A stretch of 64,000 nucleotides of DNA, from NCBI GenBank assembly GCA_035546935.1, contig DASZVP010000001.1, positions 29,607 to 93,606 of the forward strand, read 5' to 3'. The notes under the pieces were generated by a model. That model made no database searches and was not told the origin of the DNA. It saw nothing but the letters and a program-made list of their open reading frames with translations. A program made the position numbers and the translations under genes. This DNA is from DASZVP01 sp035546935. Its GTDB lineage: Bacteria > Patescibacteriota > Saccharimonadia > Saccharimonadales > UBA4665. Positions 17,862 through 26,920 of this stretch are shown here, piece after piece; positions within the stretch are counted from its first letter, which is position 1, and each line of letters starts with the position of its first letter.

Positions 17862-17864
17862 CCC

Positions 17865-19085
17865 GTGCTTACTTTTGATTACGAGGCGAAAAATGCCAGC
17901 ACCGGCGAGAAAGTCAAAGCCAAAGTTCAAGCTGACAGCGAGCAGGCGGCAGCCAAACTGCTGCGCGAGCAGGGCCTGACACCATTGACCATCAAAGCCG
18001 AAAAAACCAGTGTTGGCAGCTATGCCTTCGGCCGCATCAAGTCTAAAGACAAAGTGTTATTCAGCCGTCAACTGTCGACGTTGATTAATGCCGGCTTGCC
18101 GCTGTCACAGTCTTTACGCAGCGTCGTCGAGCAAACTACCAATAAAGCACTGAAAAGCGTCATCAGCGAAATTATTAACGACGTGGAAGGCGGTAGTTCG
18201 TTCAGCAAGGCACTGGAAAAGCACCCCAAGGTTTTTAACCGCGTCTATATCAGCTTGGTAGCTGCCAGCGAAACATCCGGTACACTCGACAAAGGTTTGG
18301 AGCGCCTGGCCTTCCAGCAGGAAAAAGACGCCGAGATTATGGCCAAGGTCCGCGGCGCCCTGATTTATCCTGCCATCGTGCTGCTAGTGATGGTGGCTGT
18401 AGTGACCTTTATGATCGTTAAAGTTTTGCCGCAGGTGCAAAGCATTTACGCTAGTATTCCAGGGGTGACTTTGCCATTTGTGACCAGACTTTTGCTGGCC
18501 ATCTCTCATTTTGTGACCCGTTTTTGGTGGGTGACCATTATTTTGATTGGGTTGGCCGGCTTTTTTGGTACGCGCTGGGCAAGAACATCGGCCGGACGCT
18601 CTATAGTTGACGAATTCAAGATGAAAGGCTGGCCCATCGGCACCCTGTACATGAAGCTTTACATGGCCCGTTTTGCCCGCACCGGCACCACGCTGACCGC
18701 CGCCGGCGTGCCGATTATCCAGGTGCTGGAAGTAACTGCCGAGGCTGTCGACAATGTTCATATTGCCAAATCTCTGGAAAGAGCCATCGAAAAGGTTAAG
18801 GGTGGTAAGGCGCTTAGCGAGGCTCTAACGGGTGATCCAAACTTCTTGGAATTAGTGCCAAACATGCTGCACATTGGTGAACAATCAGGCGCCATTGAGT
18901 CTATGATGGAAAAAGTGGCCGACTACTACGAAAAAGAGGTTGATAACGAAGTGAAGGCCATCAGCACCATTATTGAGCCTGTTCTAATGGTGGTGATGGG
19001 TATTGTCGCGCTGATCATCGTTGCTGCCATTCTGCTGCCGATTTACGGCCTAGTTAACCAGTCTGGCTTTACAAATGCGGTCTAG
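17865..19085 (+). CDS. pilC: pilus platform protein PilC (GspF family)
   Basis: A 406-residue polytopic membrane protein with two repeated T2SF domains: 'FSRQLSTLINAGLPLSQSL' near residue 65 and 'FARTGTTLTAAGVPIIQVLE' near residue 270. Membrane helices lie about residues 165-190, 205-235 and 375-400. PilC is the inner-membrane rotor worked by PilB and PilT. The start is GTG, 3 nt after pilT. Confidence 0.94.
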   Translation: MLTFDYEAKNASTGEKVKAKVQADSEQAAAKLLREQGLTPLTIKAEKTSVGSYAFGRIKSKDKVLFSRQLSTLINAGLPLSQSLRSVVEQTTNKALKSVISEIINDVEGGSSFSKALEKHPKVFNRVYISLVAASETSGTLDKGLERLAFQQEKDAEIMAKVRGALIYPAIVLLVMVAVVTFMIVKVLPQVQSIYASIPGVTLPFVTRLLLAISHFVTRFWWVTIILIGLAGFFGTRWARTSAGRSIVDEFKMKGWPIGTLYMKLYMARFARTGTTLTAAGVPIIQVLEVTAEAVDNVHIAKSLERAIEKVKGGKALSEALTGDPNFLELVPNMLHIGEQSGAIESMMEKVADYYEKEVDNEVKAISTIIEPVLMVVMGIVALIIVAAILLPIYGLVNQSGFTNAV

Positions 19086-19175
19086 GGGTTAGAAGGGCTT
19101 GCTTTTTACGATTTTAAGCCGTATCATCTAACCATAAGCATTTAATTGATTAAAAATTGCAAAGGGGCACCTGCA

Positions 19176-19661
19176 ATGACAAAAAATTTAAAGAAGTCTG
19201 ACCTTCAAGGGTTTACGATTATTGAGGTCATGATCGTCTTGGCCGTGGCCGCCATGATCCTATTGATCGTGCTGTTGGCCGTTCCGGCACTGCAACGTAA
19301 CTCGCGTAACACGGCTATTAAAAACGATGCAGCATCTGTTGCTGCCGGCATTAACACCTATGAGTCTGATCAAAATGGCATTCCGCCCGACACCATTACC
19401 AGTAGCTCGGGCACTGTAACTGTCGGTAACACCGGTGCCGTTTGTGGTACGGGCAGCCTAACTACCAAAGAGGACATTAAGGTGCAGGGCAGCACAAATG
19501 TTACATGTTCTGGCACGGCACCTTCTTCCGCTCCGGACCCGGGCAATATCGTCGTGGTACCCAAGAAGGACTGCAAGGATCAGCCATCAACCCGAGCCTT
19601 CGCAATTTACTACTCAATCGAGACTTCCGGCGGCACAAGCCAACAGTGTGTCGATAGCTAA
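19176..19661 (+). CDS. major type IV pilin (prepilin)
   Basis: A 161-residue prepilin. The leader MTKNLKKSDLQG ends in Gly, and the mature protein begins FTIIEVMIVLAVAAMILL with Phe+1 and Glu+5, the canonical type III signal cut by PilD. The C-terminal region has cysteines (KKDCKDQPS ... QQCVDS) suited to a disulfide loop. The start is ATG 19176 after AAAGGGG; a longer TTG frame is unlikely. It is followed at once by a terminator, so a strong message may end here, as expected for the major subunit. Confidence 0.9.
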   Translation: MTKNLKKSDLQGFTIIEVMIVLAVAAMILLIVLLAVPALQRNSRNTAIKNDAASVAAGINTYESDQNGIPPDTITSSSGTVTVGNTGAVCGTGSLTTKEDIKVQGSTNVTCSGTAPSSAPDPGNIVVVPKKDCKDQPSTRAFAIYYSIETSGGTSQQCVDS

Positions 19662-19680
19662 GAGTCCTGACCAGCTACAT

Positions 19681-19710
19681 AAAACCGGCCCTTTAGGGCC
19701 GGTTTTTCTA
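19681..19710 (+). terminator. intrinsic terminator after the pilin gene
   Basis: AAAACCGGCCC-TTTA-GGGCCGGTTTTTCT is a GC-rich 7-bp stem followed by a T run. It separates the pilin from pilD, which has its own -10 box. Confidence 0.9.
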
Positions 19711-19726
19711 TGTTAAGATAAGTCTC

Positions 19727-20587
19727 ATGATCATTGCCGCACTGGTGCTGCTGGGACTGTGTTTTGGCAGCTTCGTGAACGCTCTGGTGTGGCGGGTGCA
19801 TGAACAGGCCAGTCGCAAGAAAAAGAATAAAGAGCTGTCGATTTGGCATGGCCGTTCGATGTGCCCGCATTGCAAGCATACGTTAAGCGCCTTGGACCTT
19901 ATACCGGTGCTCAGCTGGCTGTTTTTACGCGGCAGGTGCCGATATTGCCACAAACCAATATCCGTGCAGTATCCGCTCGTAGAGCTGGCGCTGCCGGTGT
20001 TATTTGTGCTGTCGTATGCGGTCTGGCCAGCCAATTTACTCTTTGGACGTGCCAGCTCGCTGTTTCATCCGGGAGTTTGGTATATAAATGCCTATTTTGC
20101 GCTTTGGCTGGTCATTTTAATCGGTTTTCTGGCTCTGACAATCTACGATTTATGCTGGCAGCTGCTGCCTAACCGCATTGTTTACCCGCTGACGGTGCTG
20201 GCTTTCTTGACCGCTATCATAACGGTTGCGGCCAGCTCGCAGCATGTCCATGCTCTGTGGCAGGAAGTATGGGCAGTGGTGGTCGGCGGCGGTATTTTCT
20301 ATCTGTTATTTCAGCTATCGGGAGGTAAATGGATCGGCGGTGGTGATGTGCGCCTGGGCTGGCTAATAGGCCTGATCGTCGCCACGCCCGCTAAAAGTTT
20401 GCTGTGCATTTTTACTGCTGGCGTAGCCGGCAGCCTGGTTAGCTTGCCGCTTCTAGCCACTAAAAAGCTGAAACGTACCAGCATCATTCCGTTTGGCCCG
20501 TTTTTGATGCTGGGCGCGGTAATTGCCGTCTTGTGGGGCAGCCAAATTCTGGACTGGTACAATCATCAGCTACTTGGTCTGAATTAG
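19727..20587 (+). CDS. pilD: prepilin peptidase / N-methyltransferase PilD
   Basis: A 286-residue membrane protein. The N-terminal cytoplasmic zinc part has two CxxC pairs (MCPHCKHTLS and 'CRYCHKPI'), the methyltransferase-associated region. The A24 aspartic peptidase part has 'YDLCWQLLPNRIV' and the GxGD-type 'IGGGDVRLGWLIGL'. It cleaves and N-methylates the pilins encoded on both sides. TAAGAT ends 7 nt before the ATG: probably leaderless. Confidence 0.94.
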   Translation: MIIAALVLLGLCFGSFVNALVWRVHEQASRKKKNKELSIWHGRSMCPHCKHTLSALDLIPVLSWLFLRGRCRYCHKPISVQYPLVELALPVLFVLSYAVWPANLLFGRASSLFHPGVWYINAYFALWLVILIGFLALTIYDLCWQLLPNRIVYPLTVLAFLTAIITVAASSQHVHALWQEVWAVVVGGGIFYLLFQLSGGKWIGGGDVRLGWLIGLIVATPAKSLLCIFTAGVAGSLVSLPLLATKKLKRTSIIPFGPFLMLGAVIAVLWGSQILDWYNHQLLGLN

Positions 20588-20623
20588 GCGCGCCACCGAA
20601 GATGCTTATGCTATAATAACTTC

Positions 20624-21613
20624 ATGTTGGGTGGCCAAAACAAACAGCCGCGTGGATACGCGTCACCAGCTTATACCATCATTGAAGTTATGATTTTTTT
20701 GGCGGTCTCAGGCATGATGTTTGTGAGCGCAGCCATTTTTATTAACGGCAAACAGGCCAGCGTTGAATTCCGGCAGGGCATGGTTAACGCGAACGCATCC
20801 ATCCAGGCCGTAGTCAACCAGGTTTCCAATGGCGAGTATCCGTCGCTGGGAGACTTTACCTGCCGGGTTAACAGTCCGAGTGACCCGGCTTCGCAGCCGA
20901 CTTTCACCAGTGATGTGGGCGGAAATAACGCCCAAGGCGCCAACGGCGGCAGTGCAGCCGACAGGTCTTCATCTGGCTGTATATTCTTGGGTAAGGTAGT
21001 GCAGTTCGACCCGAACGATTCCGGCCTCAACGCTACCAACTATTACGTCTATAGTGTGGCTGGCCGCCAGTTTAATAAGGAAGGTGATCCTGCCAATAGT
21101 TTCGCGGAGGCACAGCCGCAGGTTGTTTTTAACGCTTCACCGGCAATCGATCTGACCGAACAACATGCTTTACAGGATGGCCTGGAGTTTGCCGGCGCTT
21201 ATTTATGTACCGAACCCACCAGCTGTGACGCAATTGGCGCTATCGGGTTCTTCGGCAGCTTCAACGGCGGCGCCGTATCAAATAATCAGGGGTCGGGCTC
21301 GCAAACCGTTACTACGGCAGTTATCCCGGGTGTACCGGCTCATACCACCAAGAACAACGCCATAGCTCAGATGGATGTGGCCTATTCGACGGCCGCAACC
21401 TCGGGCATGGCAAATATTGCCAATAACCCCAACCCTGATCTATTTCCCACGCCTCCCAAAGTAATTATCGGCGGTAAATACATCTTGTTGTGCTTCAATA
21501 ACGGCCGAAACCGTAAAGGTGCGCTGACTATTGGCGGCACCGGTGGCCAACAGTTCACAACCGCGCTATACTTTAACATAAGCACGACCGGAGTAGAGCA
21601 GAAATGTCAGTAA
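20624..21613 (+). CDS. minor pilin / pseudopilin 1 (large)
   Basis: A 329-residue protein with a 16-residue leader and mature start YTIIEVMIFLAVSGMMFV, Glu at +5. The residue before the cut is Ala rather than Gly (YASPA-YTI), which is uncommon but tolerated in some systems. The large C-terminal domain would fit a tip-located minor pilin. A perfect TATAAT (20612-20617) ends 6 nt before the ATG: leaderless and probably the first gene of a minor-pilin operon. It overlaps the next gene by 10 nt. Confidence 0.82.
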   Translation: MLGGQNKQPRGYASPAYTIIEVMIFLAVSGMMFVSAAIFINGKQASVEFRQGMVNANASIQAVVNQVSNGEYPSLGDFTCRVNSPSDPASQPTFTSDVGGNNAQGANGGSAADRSSSGCIFLGKVVQFDPNDSGLNATNYYVYSVAGRQFNKEGDPANSFAEAQPQVVFNASPAIDLTEQHALQDGLEFAGAYLCTEPTSCDAIGAIGFFGSFNGGAVSNNQGSGSQTVTTAVIPGVPAHTTKNNAIAQMDVAYSTAATSGMANIANNPNPDLFPTPPKVIIGGKYILLCFNNGRNRKGALTIGGTGGQQFTTALYFNISTTGVEQKCQ

Positions 21614-22122
21614 AGACGCGATTAAGCCTTGGCAGCCGCGGTGACACCATTGTGGAAGTGATGGTGACGCTGGCTATTTTGGGCCTGGCATTTTCCATTG
21701 CTTATGCCACAGCCAACCACAGTTTAATGCTGGCCCGCAACTCCGAGGAGCACTCCGAGGCCACCCAGTTTTTACAGAGCCAAGTGGAACAAATCCGGGC
21801 TTATATCGCTCAAGATTCAGCTAATTTAACATCTTTGGAAAGCTACTGGTCCGGCGGTGGCGGCGGGCACGTGGACTTTTGCTTTGATGCCGGCGGAACA
21901 GTGCAGGCCAGTCACCTGGCACCCGGCGACACCGACAACCCCGATTGCACTTTCGGTAACCCGTCGCTTTATCAAGTTGCTGTTCAGTACGTGACAATAC
22001 CGGAAGGCACGCAGCCCAGTGGCAGCGATCAAAACCAGAGCTATTTCAAGGGTGTTGTGAGCTGGGATGGTGTCGGTCAGCTGGGCAAACAACAAGTGCA
22101 ATTTAACTACCGGATATTTTAA
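21604..22122 (+). CDS. minor pilin / pseudopilin 2
   Basis: A 172-residue prepilin-like protein. The leader ends SRG, then DTIVEVMVTLAILGLAFS; Asp replaces the usual Phe at +1, while Glu+5 is kept. GspI/PilV-like by size and by the following 'NHSLMLARNSEEHSEATQFL' helix. It overlaps its upstream neighbour by 10 nt and is 2 nt from the next gene, so it is co-translated with other minor pilins. Confidence 0.8.
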   Translation: MSVKTRLSLGSRGDTIVEVMVTLAILGLAFSIAYATANHSLMLARNSEEHSEATQFLQSQVEQIRAYIAQDSANLTSLESYWSGGGGGHVDFCFDAGGTVQASHLAPGDTDNPDCTFGNPSLYQVAVQYVTIPEGTQPSGSDQNQSYFKGVVSWDGVGQLGKQQVQFNYRIF

Positions 22123-22124
22123 CG

Positions 22125-22943
22125 ATGAAAAACACTGCCAGTAACCAAAAAGGCTTCACCATTGTTGAGCTGATGATCGCTCTGGCGGTTATGTCGACAT
22201 TATTGCTGATTGCCAGTTTAACCCTGATCAATTTGGGCCACCTCTTTTCTAAAGGAACCAATGAGGCGAATTTACAGAATGCCACCCGCAACTTAATGTC
22301 CGATTTAACTTCCTCCATCGAGTTAGGCGCCACAAAACCGGTGACTTTCTACCCGTCGCCGCTGCCAGTCGGTAGTCTGAATCTGGCCGGGCCCGGCGCC
22401 CCAGGCGAGGAAAGTCCTAGCAGCACAGGTACAGAGGGCTGTGTGCCCGGGGCGCTGGTGCCCGGCTGTACCCAGGTTGGTGTAATCTGTATCGGCACGG
22501 TGCGCTACACCTACGTCTTAAACCACGTACTGACTAACGACAGCGGTGATCACGCATTGTGGCGCGACACCACTCAGAATAACAGTGTCTGTCAGCCGGT
22601 TGATGCCACGTTTGACACCTTTACAACAAACAACACCGATCCGCACGACGATCAGACAGTGGCCCACACCGGCAGCGAGCTGCTGTTGCCCAATATGCGC
22701 CTGACGCAGCTCTGCGTCGGCTATAACTCCAGCAGCAATACCTACACAATTCGTATTTCAGCGGCCTACGGAGGCAATTTAGCTGACGGCACGCAAGACT
22801 TAGTGCAGTTTGACCGCGGTAATGACCCCACAGACTGCACAGATAACAGCGGTAAAACCTCTTGTTTGCCCACCAAGGGCGATGAATATTGCGCCACCTC
22901 ATCTTTGGTGCAAACAGTAGTGCAGAGAACGATCACGGAGTAA
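22125..22943 (+). CDS. minor pilin / pseudopilin 3 (GspJ/PilW-like)
   Basis: A 272-residue prepilin. The leader MKNTASNQKG is followed by FTIVELMIALAVMSTLLL with Phe+1 and Glu+5. The long N-terminal helix and large globular domain (several Cys pairs) fit the GspJ/PilW class. It starts 2 nt after the preceding pseudopilin gene. Confidence 0.82.
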   Translation: MKNTASNQKGFTIVELMIALAVMSTLLLIASLTLINLGHLFSKGTNEANLQNATRNLMSDLTSSIELGATKPVTFYPSPLPVGSLNLAGPGAPGEESPSSTGTEGCVPGALVPGCTQVGVICIGTVRYTYVLNHVLTNDSGDHALWRDTTQNNSVCQPVDATFDTFTTNNTDPHDDQTVAHTGSELLLPNMRLTQLCVGYNSSSNTYTIRISAAYGGNLADGTQDLVQFDRGNDPTDCTDNSGKTSCLPTKGDEYCATSSLVQTVVQRTITE

Positions 22944-22958
22944 GGTATAATACTGCTT

Positions 22959-24110
22959 ATGAAAACGGCCAGCCTGCAAAAAAATGAACGCGGCTTTGCC
23001 TCTCTTATTGTTGGTATAACCCTAGTTGTTCTGTTGGGTCTGTTAACTGTCGGTTTTGCTCAGTTAATGCGCAATGAACAGAGTCAAACCACCAATCGCC
23101 AGCTGAGTGACCAGGCCTATTATGCTGCCGAAACCGGCATTAATGCCGGCGAGAAGGCCGTGGCTGCCGGCTACATTGGCGATAAAACCTACTGCGGGCC
23201 GATTAAGCCTAGCGATCCAAACTACTCAAATAGCAATATTGCCGGCTACTTAGCTGATACAGCGCAAGATGTTGGCCAAAACGGTCCGGAAGGCGTCACC
23301 CACACCACACAGTGGACCTGTCTACTGATTTACACCGCACCAAGTTCATTGGACTTTGGAAATGTCGGCACGGTAACGCCAACCAGCTTTGTGGCCAGTG
23401 GCCAGTATCAGGGTGAGCCGGATGCCATCAAAGACCTGACGATTTCATGGCAAGACGCATCGAATATAACCACTTTTGTGCCAACAACAGGCCAGGGAAA
23501 CACAGACTTTCCACCGGCAACCGCCTGGAGCTACCCAGGTATCTTACGCACGGCCATCACGCCGTTAAATACCGATGTTGCCGGCCAGCTCGATGCTGCA
23601 GCCATGGACAGAAACACCTTTACTGTTTATCAATACCCAACTGTAAGAGACAACAACTCCTCAGTTGAGTACACTACTGATCACGCCGCGCAAGGCCAGG
23701 TAGCCGATGGTGGCTGCGATACTGCCAATAGTCTTTACTGTTCGGTGACCATTAAAAATGTGCCCAACAATGCCGGCCAGCCAATTCTATTCAATTTCCG
23801 CTCTATCTACAGCCCAACTCACATCTTTATTACAGCTACAGATGCCGAAGGCCGTAAAATTGATCTGGTAGGCGCCCAGACACTAGTCGATTCTACCGGA
23901 CGCGACCAAGATGTCTTAAAGCGTATTCAAGTCCGCGTACCATCGGCTACACAGCCCAAATATTACTATCCAGGTTTTGTGCTCGACTCGCTAACCGGCA
24001 TCTGCAAACAGATCAAAGGTAATGCGGCTGTCGGCGGTGCCAGCCCGTATGCTTCGGGTTGCGGCATTGGCGTGCCTTTTGCCAACCAAGAACCACCGGA
24101 CCCGAATTAG
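22959..24110 (+). CDS. PilX/GspK-like pilus protein
   Basis: A 383-residue protein. The leader-like MKTASLQKNERG is followed by FASLIVGITLVVLLGLLT and then 'QLSDQAYYAAETGINAGEKA', the signature of PilX N-terminal proteins. Glu+5 is absent (Ile in FASLI), as in GspK/PilX tip subunits. TATAAT (22946-22951) ends 7 nt before the ATG, giving a second leaderless start within the minor-pilin set. It would cap or prime the pilus with the three pseudopilins. It overlaps the convergent xer gene by 4 nt. Confidence 0.82.
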   Translation: MKTASLQKNERGFASLIVGITLVVLLGLLTVGFAQLMRNEQSQTTNRQLSDQAYYAAETGINAGEKAVAAGYIGDKTYCGPIKPSDPNYSNSNIAGYLADTAQDVGQNGPEGVTHTTQWTCLLIYTAPSSLDFGNVGTVTPTSFVASGQYQGEPDAIKDLTISWQDASNITTFVPTTGQGNTDFPPATAWSYPGILRTAITPLNTDVAGQLDAAAMDRNTFTVYQYPTVRDNNSSVEYTTDHAAQGQVADGGCDTANSLYCSVTIKNVPNNAGQPILFNFRSIYSPTHIFITATDAEGRKIDLVGAQTLVDSTGRDQDVLKRIQVRVPSATQPKYYYPGFVLDSLTGICKQIKGNAAVGGASPYASGCGIGVPFANQEPPDPN

Positions 24111-26293
24111 TCCGTTTGTTTGTGATGAAATTGTTCGTGCACTGCTTTTAGGTGCGGGTCGGTAACATGAGTATAAATTTGGGTGGTCGCAATGTTGCTG
24201 TGGCCCAGCATGGCTTGCACCGAGCGCAAGTCGGCGCCGTTCATCAAGAGGTCAGTAGCAAACGAATTATGCGAAATAAAGCCGTCAGTAATCAGATTTT
24301 CTGTTTCCGGCACGGTAAAATCATAAACCGGGCAGCGTTCTTGGCGCGTTGTCAGTTTGCTGACGCGCAGCCATTTCAGCTGGTGGTTGCTGGTGGCCAG
24401 CCGCCGCAGCAGCTCCAGGCGCGGATCATCGGTCAAGCCCATGCGCTTAAACCGGTTGTAGAACTTCATTACCGTCGGCCCGGTCGGTACAATTGTGCCG
24501 GATATATAACGGCTGGGGTACTTTAGGCTTTGCTGGTCGGCCCGGCGACTGTAAAGGTGTTTGCCGCGCCTTTTACCCAACTCGGTCAGGGCTGCCAACA
24601 TCGGTCCGACAGGAATTTTATGCCCAACCTCACGTGGCTCGGCCACGGTTTTTTTAAGCGTCGGTACCAGTTCTTGAAAACGCAGTTGGTCGCTCATCGA
24701 CAGAATCTGCAGATAGTGAATTAAATAGTTACGGTATTCGGATTTGTTGGGCAGACGTACCCGACGCTGCCGATGATAAAGATGCGCGTCAATACCCAGT
24801 CGTAACAACAGCATCTGTACATCTTTTAGAAACTCCAGATTGGAGCTGAAAAATCGCGGTGCGCTGCCTTCGTTGCCATCGGCATCGTAAATGCCGGCCA
24901 AAAAAGCTGCTATGTCGGCCTCGGACGAGCTGAACAGGCGTGCGGGCACGCGTATCTGGTGAGTCGTGCCGTCCAGGCCGTACTTTTCCAGCAGTTTGAC
25001 CAACGGCATGTGGTAGCATGACAAAATATAAGAGTTTGAAGCCGGTGCCGGCCTAATCGGCGCTTGTTTACCAAAACCATCGGCGATTAGCTGCTGATAA
25101 TACTCCAGGAAAGCCGGATTTTTGTCGTGCAGAAAAACACCGCGTCGTCGCCGGCTGACGGTGCCATCGCCGACTATGTAGCCGAACAGCCGCCAGGTGT
25201 CGGCGGGCAAATAGCGCTTGGGTCGCAGCGATAGCTTGCGCACCCCGGCTACATAATCACCGATCGCCAAATCCTTGGCCATAATCTGATTGATGCCATC
25301 CCGACCGACGGTAAATAGCCGATGCTCTGGGGTGCAAACTAGCTCGTAACCGCCGGCCTGGATGGTGATGAGTTCGGCCGTCACATGCTGCCGCTTGGCG
25401 CTGATCGGCCGTGCGGTTTGCCAACCTTTTTCCCAGGCGTAGCTTTTAACCTGTTGAACGGCTTGTTGTTCGAAAACTGCTTGGGCCGACAAGACTCCTC
25501 GTGGCAGACTGATTCGAGTCGCCGGGTGCAGGCAGTGGCGCAGCGTGTGCGGCGAGACGTGTTTAGTGATGCCGGCTAGCAGAGCATAACGGGCCACGAG
25601 CCGCTGCACGCTGCGCGCCGTCAACCGATGAAAATTACCCGACAAGTCAACCGATTTCTGGCCGCTGTAGCGCACAAACAAGGGCCTTGCCGTGTCCGTG
25701 CGCTTATCTAAATATTGTTCAATCCAATTGGCGGCTTCTTGGCTAATGAAAATAGGGCGGTCTTTTTGACCCTTACCGCGGACCATAAACTCGCGCCGCT
25801 TAAGATTAATGTGTTCACGGTCCAAACCAACCAGTTCGCTAACACGCAAACCTGAGCTAAACAATAGCTCCAGGATAGCCCGGTCGCGCAAGCCGGGCAA
25901 AGTATTGGTTTTCGGCTCAGCAAATAAGCGTTCCAGCTCCTCTTCGTTCAAGAAAGTTACCCGCGGCCTGACAGTTTTGGCCAGCTCAACTTTGTCTGCC
26001 GCCAGAGCCGGAATGTCCCTGCGGGCACAATATTTTAGAAAGCTGCGCAAGGCAATCAGATGATAATTTTGTGTGGTTTTGCCGAGCTCATCAGAGGTGT
26101 TGGTGCCCAAACGGTTCAGCCACAGCCGCCATTTGCGAATTAACTCCACATCAATATCGGAAACGCGGATGTCGCCGGCAAAGTCGAGCAGGCGAGTCAG
26201 GTAGTGATCGTAGTTGGCAATCGTTTTTTGTGAACGATTTTGTTCAAGTTCCAAGTATTCCAAAAAATTTGTTTTCGCCCGAGAGAATAACAT
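24107..26293 (-). CDS. Xer-type tyrosine recombinase interrupted by an intein
   Basis: The reading frame encodes 728 residues, far more than the roughly 300 of XerC/XerD. The extein parts are normal. The N-terminal SAM-like core-binding domain contains 'KTIANYDHYLTRLLDF'. Catalytic residues are Arg in 'SSGLRVSELVGL', Lys in 'RGKGQKDR', His and Arg in HTLRH, and after the intein His in 'MLGHSNIATTQIYTH' with the nucleophile Tyr. The intein splits HTLRH from SFATDLL, so the enzyme is inactive until splicing. Residue 1 is ATG 26293, because TATACT ends 6 nt upstream; GTG 26299 is an in-frame alternative. Role: chromosome-dimer resolution or integration. Overlaps the pilX-like gene tail to tail. 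Confidence 0.93.
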   Translation of the reverse strand: MLFSRAKTNFLEYLELEQNRSQKTIANYDHYLTRLLDFAGDIRVSDIDVELIRKWRLWLNRLGTNTSDELGKTTQNYHLIALRSFLKYCARRDIPALAADKVELAKTVRPRVTFLNEEELERLFAEPKTNTLPGLRDRAILELLFSSGLRVSELVGLDREHINLKRREFMVRGKGQKDRPIFISQEAANWIEQYLDKRTDTARPLFVRYSGQKSVDLSGNFHRLTARSVQRLVARYALLAGITKHVSPHTLRHCLHPATRISLPRGVLSAQAVFEQQAVQQVKSYAWEKGWQTARPISAKRQHVTAELITIQAGGYELVCTPEHRLFTVGRDGINQIMAKDLAIGDYVAGVRKLSLRPKRYLPADTWRLFGYIVGDGTVSRRRRGVFLHDKNPAFLEYYQQLIADGFGKQAPIRPAPASNSYILSCYHMPLVKLLEKYGLDGTTHQIRVPARLFSSSEADIAAFLAGIYDADGNEGSAPRFFSSNLEFLKDVQMLLLRLGIDAHLYHRQRRVRLPNKSEYRNYLIHYLQILSMSDQLRFQELVPTLKKTVAEPREVGHKIPVGPMLAALTELGKRRGKHLYSRRADQQSLKYPSRYISGTIVPTGPTVMKFYNRFKRMGLTDDPRLELLRRLATSNHQLKWLRVSKLTTRQERCPVYDFTVPETENLITDGFISHNSFATDLLMNGADLRSVQAMLGHSNIATTQIYTHVTDPHLKAVHEQFHHKQTD
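24266..25534 (-). mobile_element. intein with LAGLIDADG homing endonuclease (in xer)
   Basis: A 423-residue insertion between His and Ser of the conserved HTLRH-SFATDLL motif. It begins with Cys1 in CLHPATRISL (block A) and has 'YELVCTPEHRLFTV' (block B with the TxxH motif). Two dodecapeptide motifs of the DOD endonuclease follow: 'LFGYIVGDGTVS' and 'AAFLAGIYDADG', both with the catalytic Asp. It ends 'CPVYDFTVPETENLITDG' ... 'FISHN' before Ser+1. The penultimate His and terminal Asn needed for splicing are present. The usual His in the F block (ETHN) is Glu-Asn here. Splicing and endonuclease residues look intact, so this is probably a live homing element. Inferred from motifs alone. Confidence 0.95.
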
Positions 26294-26377
26294 AAGCACA
26301 GTATATCATTGTGCGACGCGGTTGGCCCGGAGCTGCCGTCTCTGTTATACTGGAGTAAATTAAATAAGGAACCTTAA

Positions 26378-26842
26378 GTGGAACGAACCCTTGTCATTGC
26401 CAAACCCGACGCCGTGCAACGCGGTCTAATTGGCGAGATGATCCGCCGCCTGGAAGCCAAAGGCCTCAAATTAATTGGTATCAAAATGGCCAGCTTAGAC
26501 GAAGCTGTCCTACGAAACCACTATGCCGAACATGTTGAAAAAGATTTTTACGCCGGCTTGGAGAAATTTATGAAAAGCTCGCCGGTTGTACTGATGGCTT
26601 GGGAAGGCTACGAGTGTGTCGATTCCGTGCGTCTGTTGGTCGGTGCCACTAACCCGCGCCAGGCTGCCCCCGGCTCCATTCGCGGTGATCTGGCTATCGG
26701 CCAGGGCCGCAACCTAATTCACGCCTCCGACAGCTCAGCCTCCGGCGTTAAAGAAGTCGAAACTTTCTTCAAACCCGAAGAATTGTTCGATTACGATAAG
26801 TCCGAGTACTTGCACGTTTACGAAGATTTCGAACGCGACTAA
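26378..26842 (+). CDS. ndk: nucleoside diphosphate kinase
   Basis: A 154-residue protein that transfers phosphate from ATP to other NDPs through a phosphohistidine. It begins ERTLVIAKPDAVQRGLIGEM; the active-site region is 'GRNLIHASDSSASGVKE', with His in the 'N-(L/I)-(I/V)-H-(A/G)-SD' motif, and 'TNPRQAAPGSIRGDLA' is the nucleotide site. Length is typical. The start is GTG with AAGGA upstream; the promoter TATACT lies about 26 nt before it. Divergent from xer. Confidence 0.96.
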   Translation: MERTLVIAKPDAVQRGLIGEMIRRLEAKGLKLIGIKMASLDEAVLRNHYAEHVEKDFYAGLEKFMKSSPVVLMAWEGYECVDSVRLLVGATNPRQAAPGSIRGDLAIGQGRNLIHASDSSASGVKEVETFFKPEELFDYDKSEYLHVYEDFERD

Positions 26843-26845
26843 ACC

Positions 26846-26920
26846 TGGTATCCCCGCCGCGATTCGAACGCAGATCTGCTCCTTAGGACGGAGTTATTCT
26901 ATCCATTGAACTACGGGGAC
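26846..26920 (-). tRNA. tRNA-Arg (CCT)
   Basis: A cloverleaf on the minus strand with acceptor GTCCCCG / CGGGGAT, discriminator A and an encoded CCA. The anticodon loop GTCCTAA gives anticodon CCT (AGG codons), and the T arm contains GTTCGAATC. A copy of its 5' end (GTCCCCGTA) occurs 39 nt further upstream. Confidence 0.9.
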
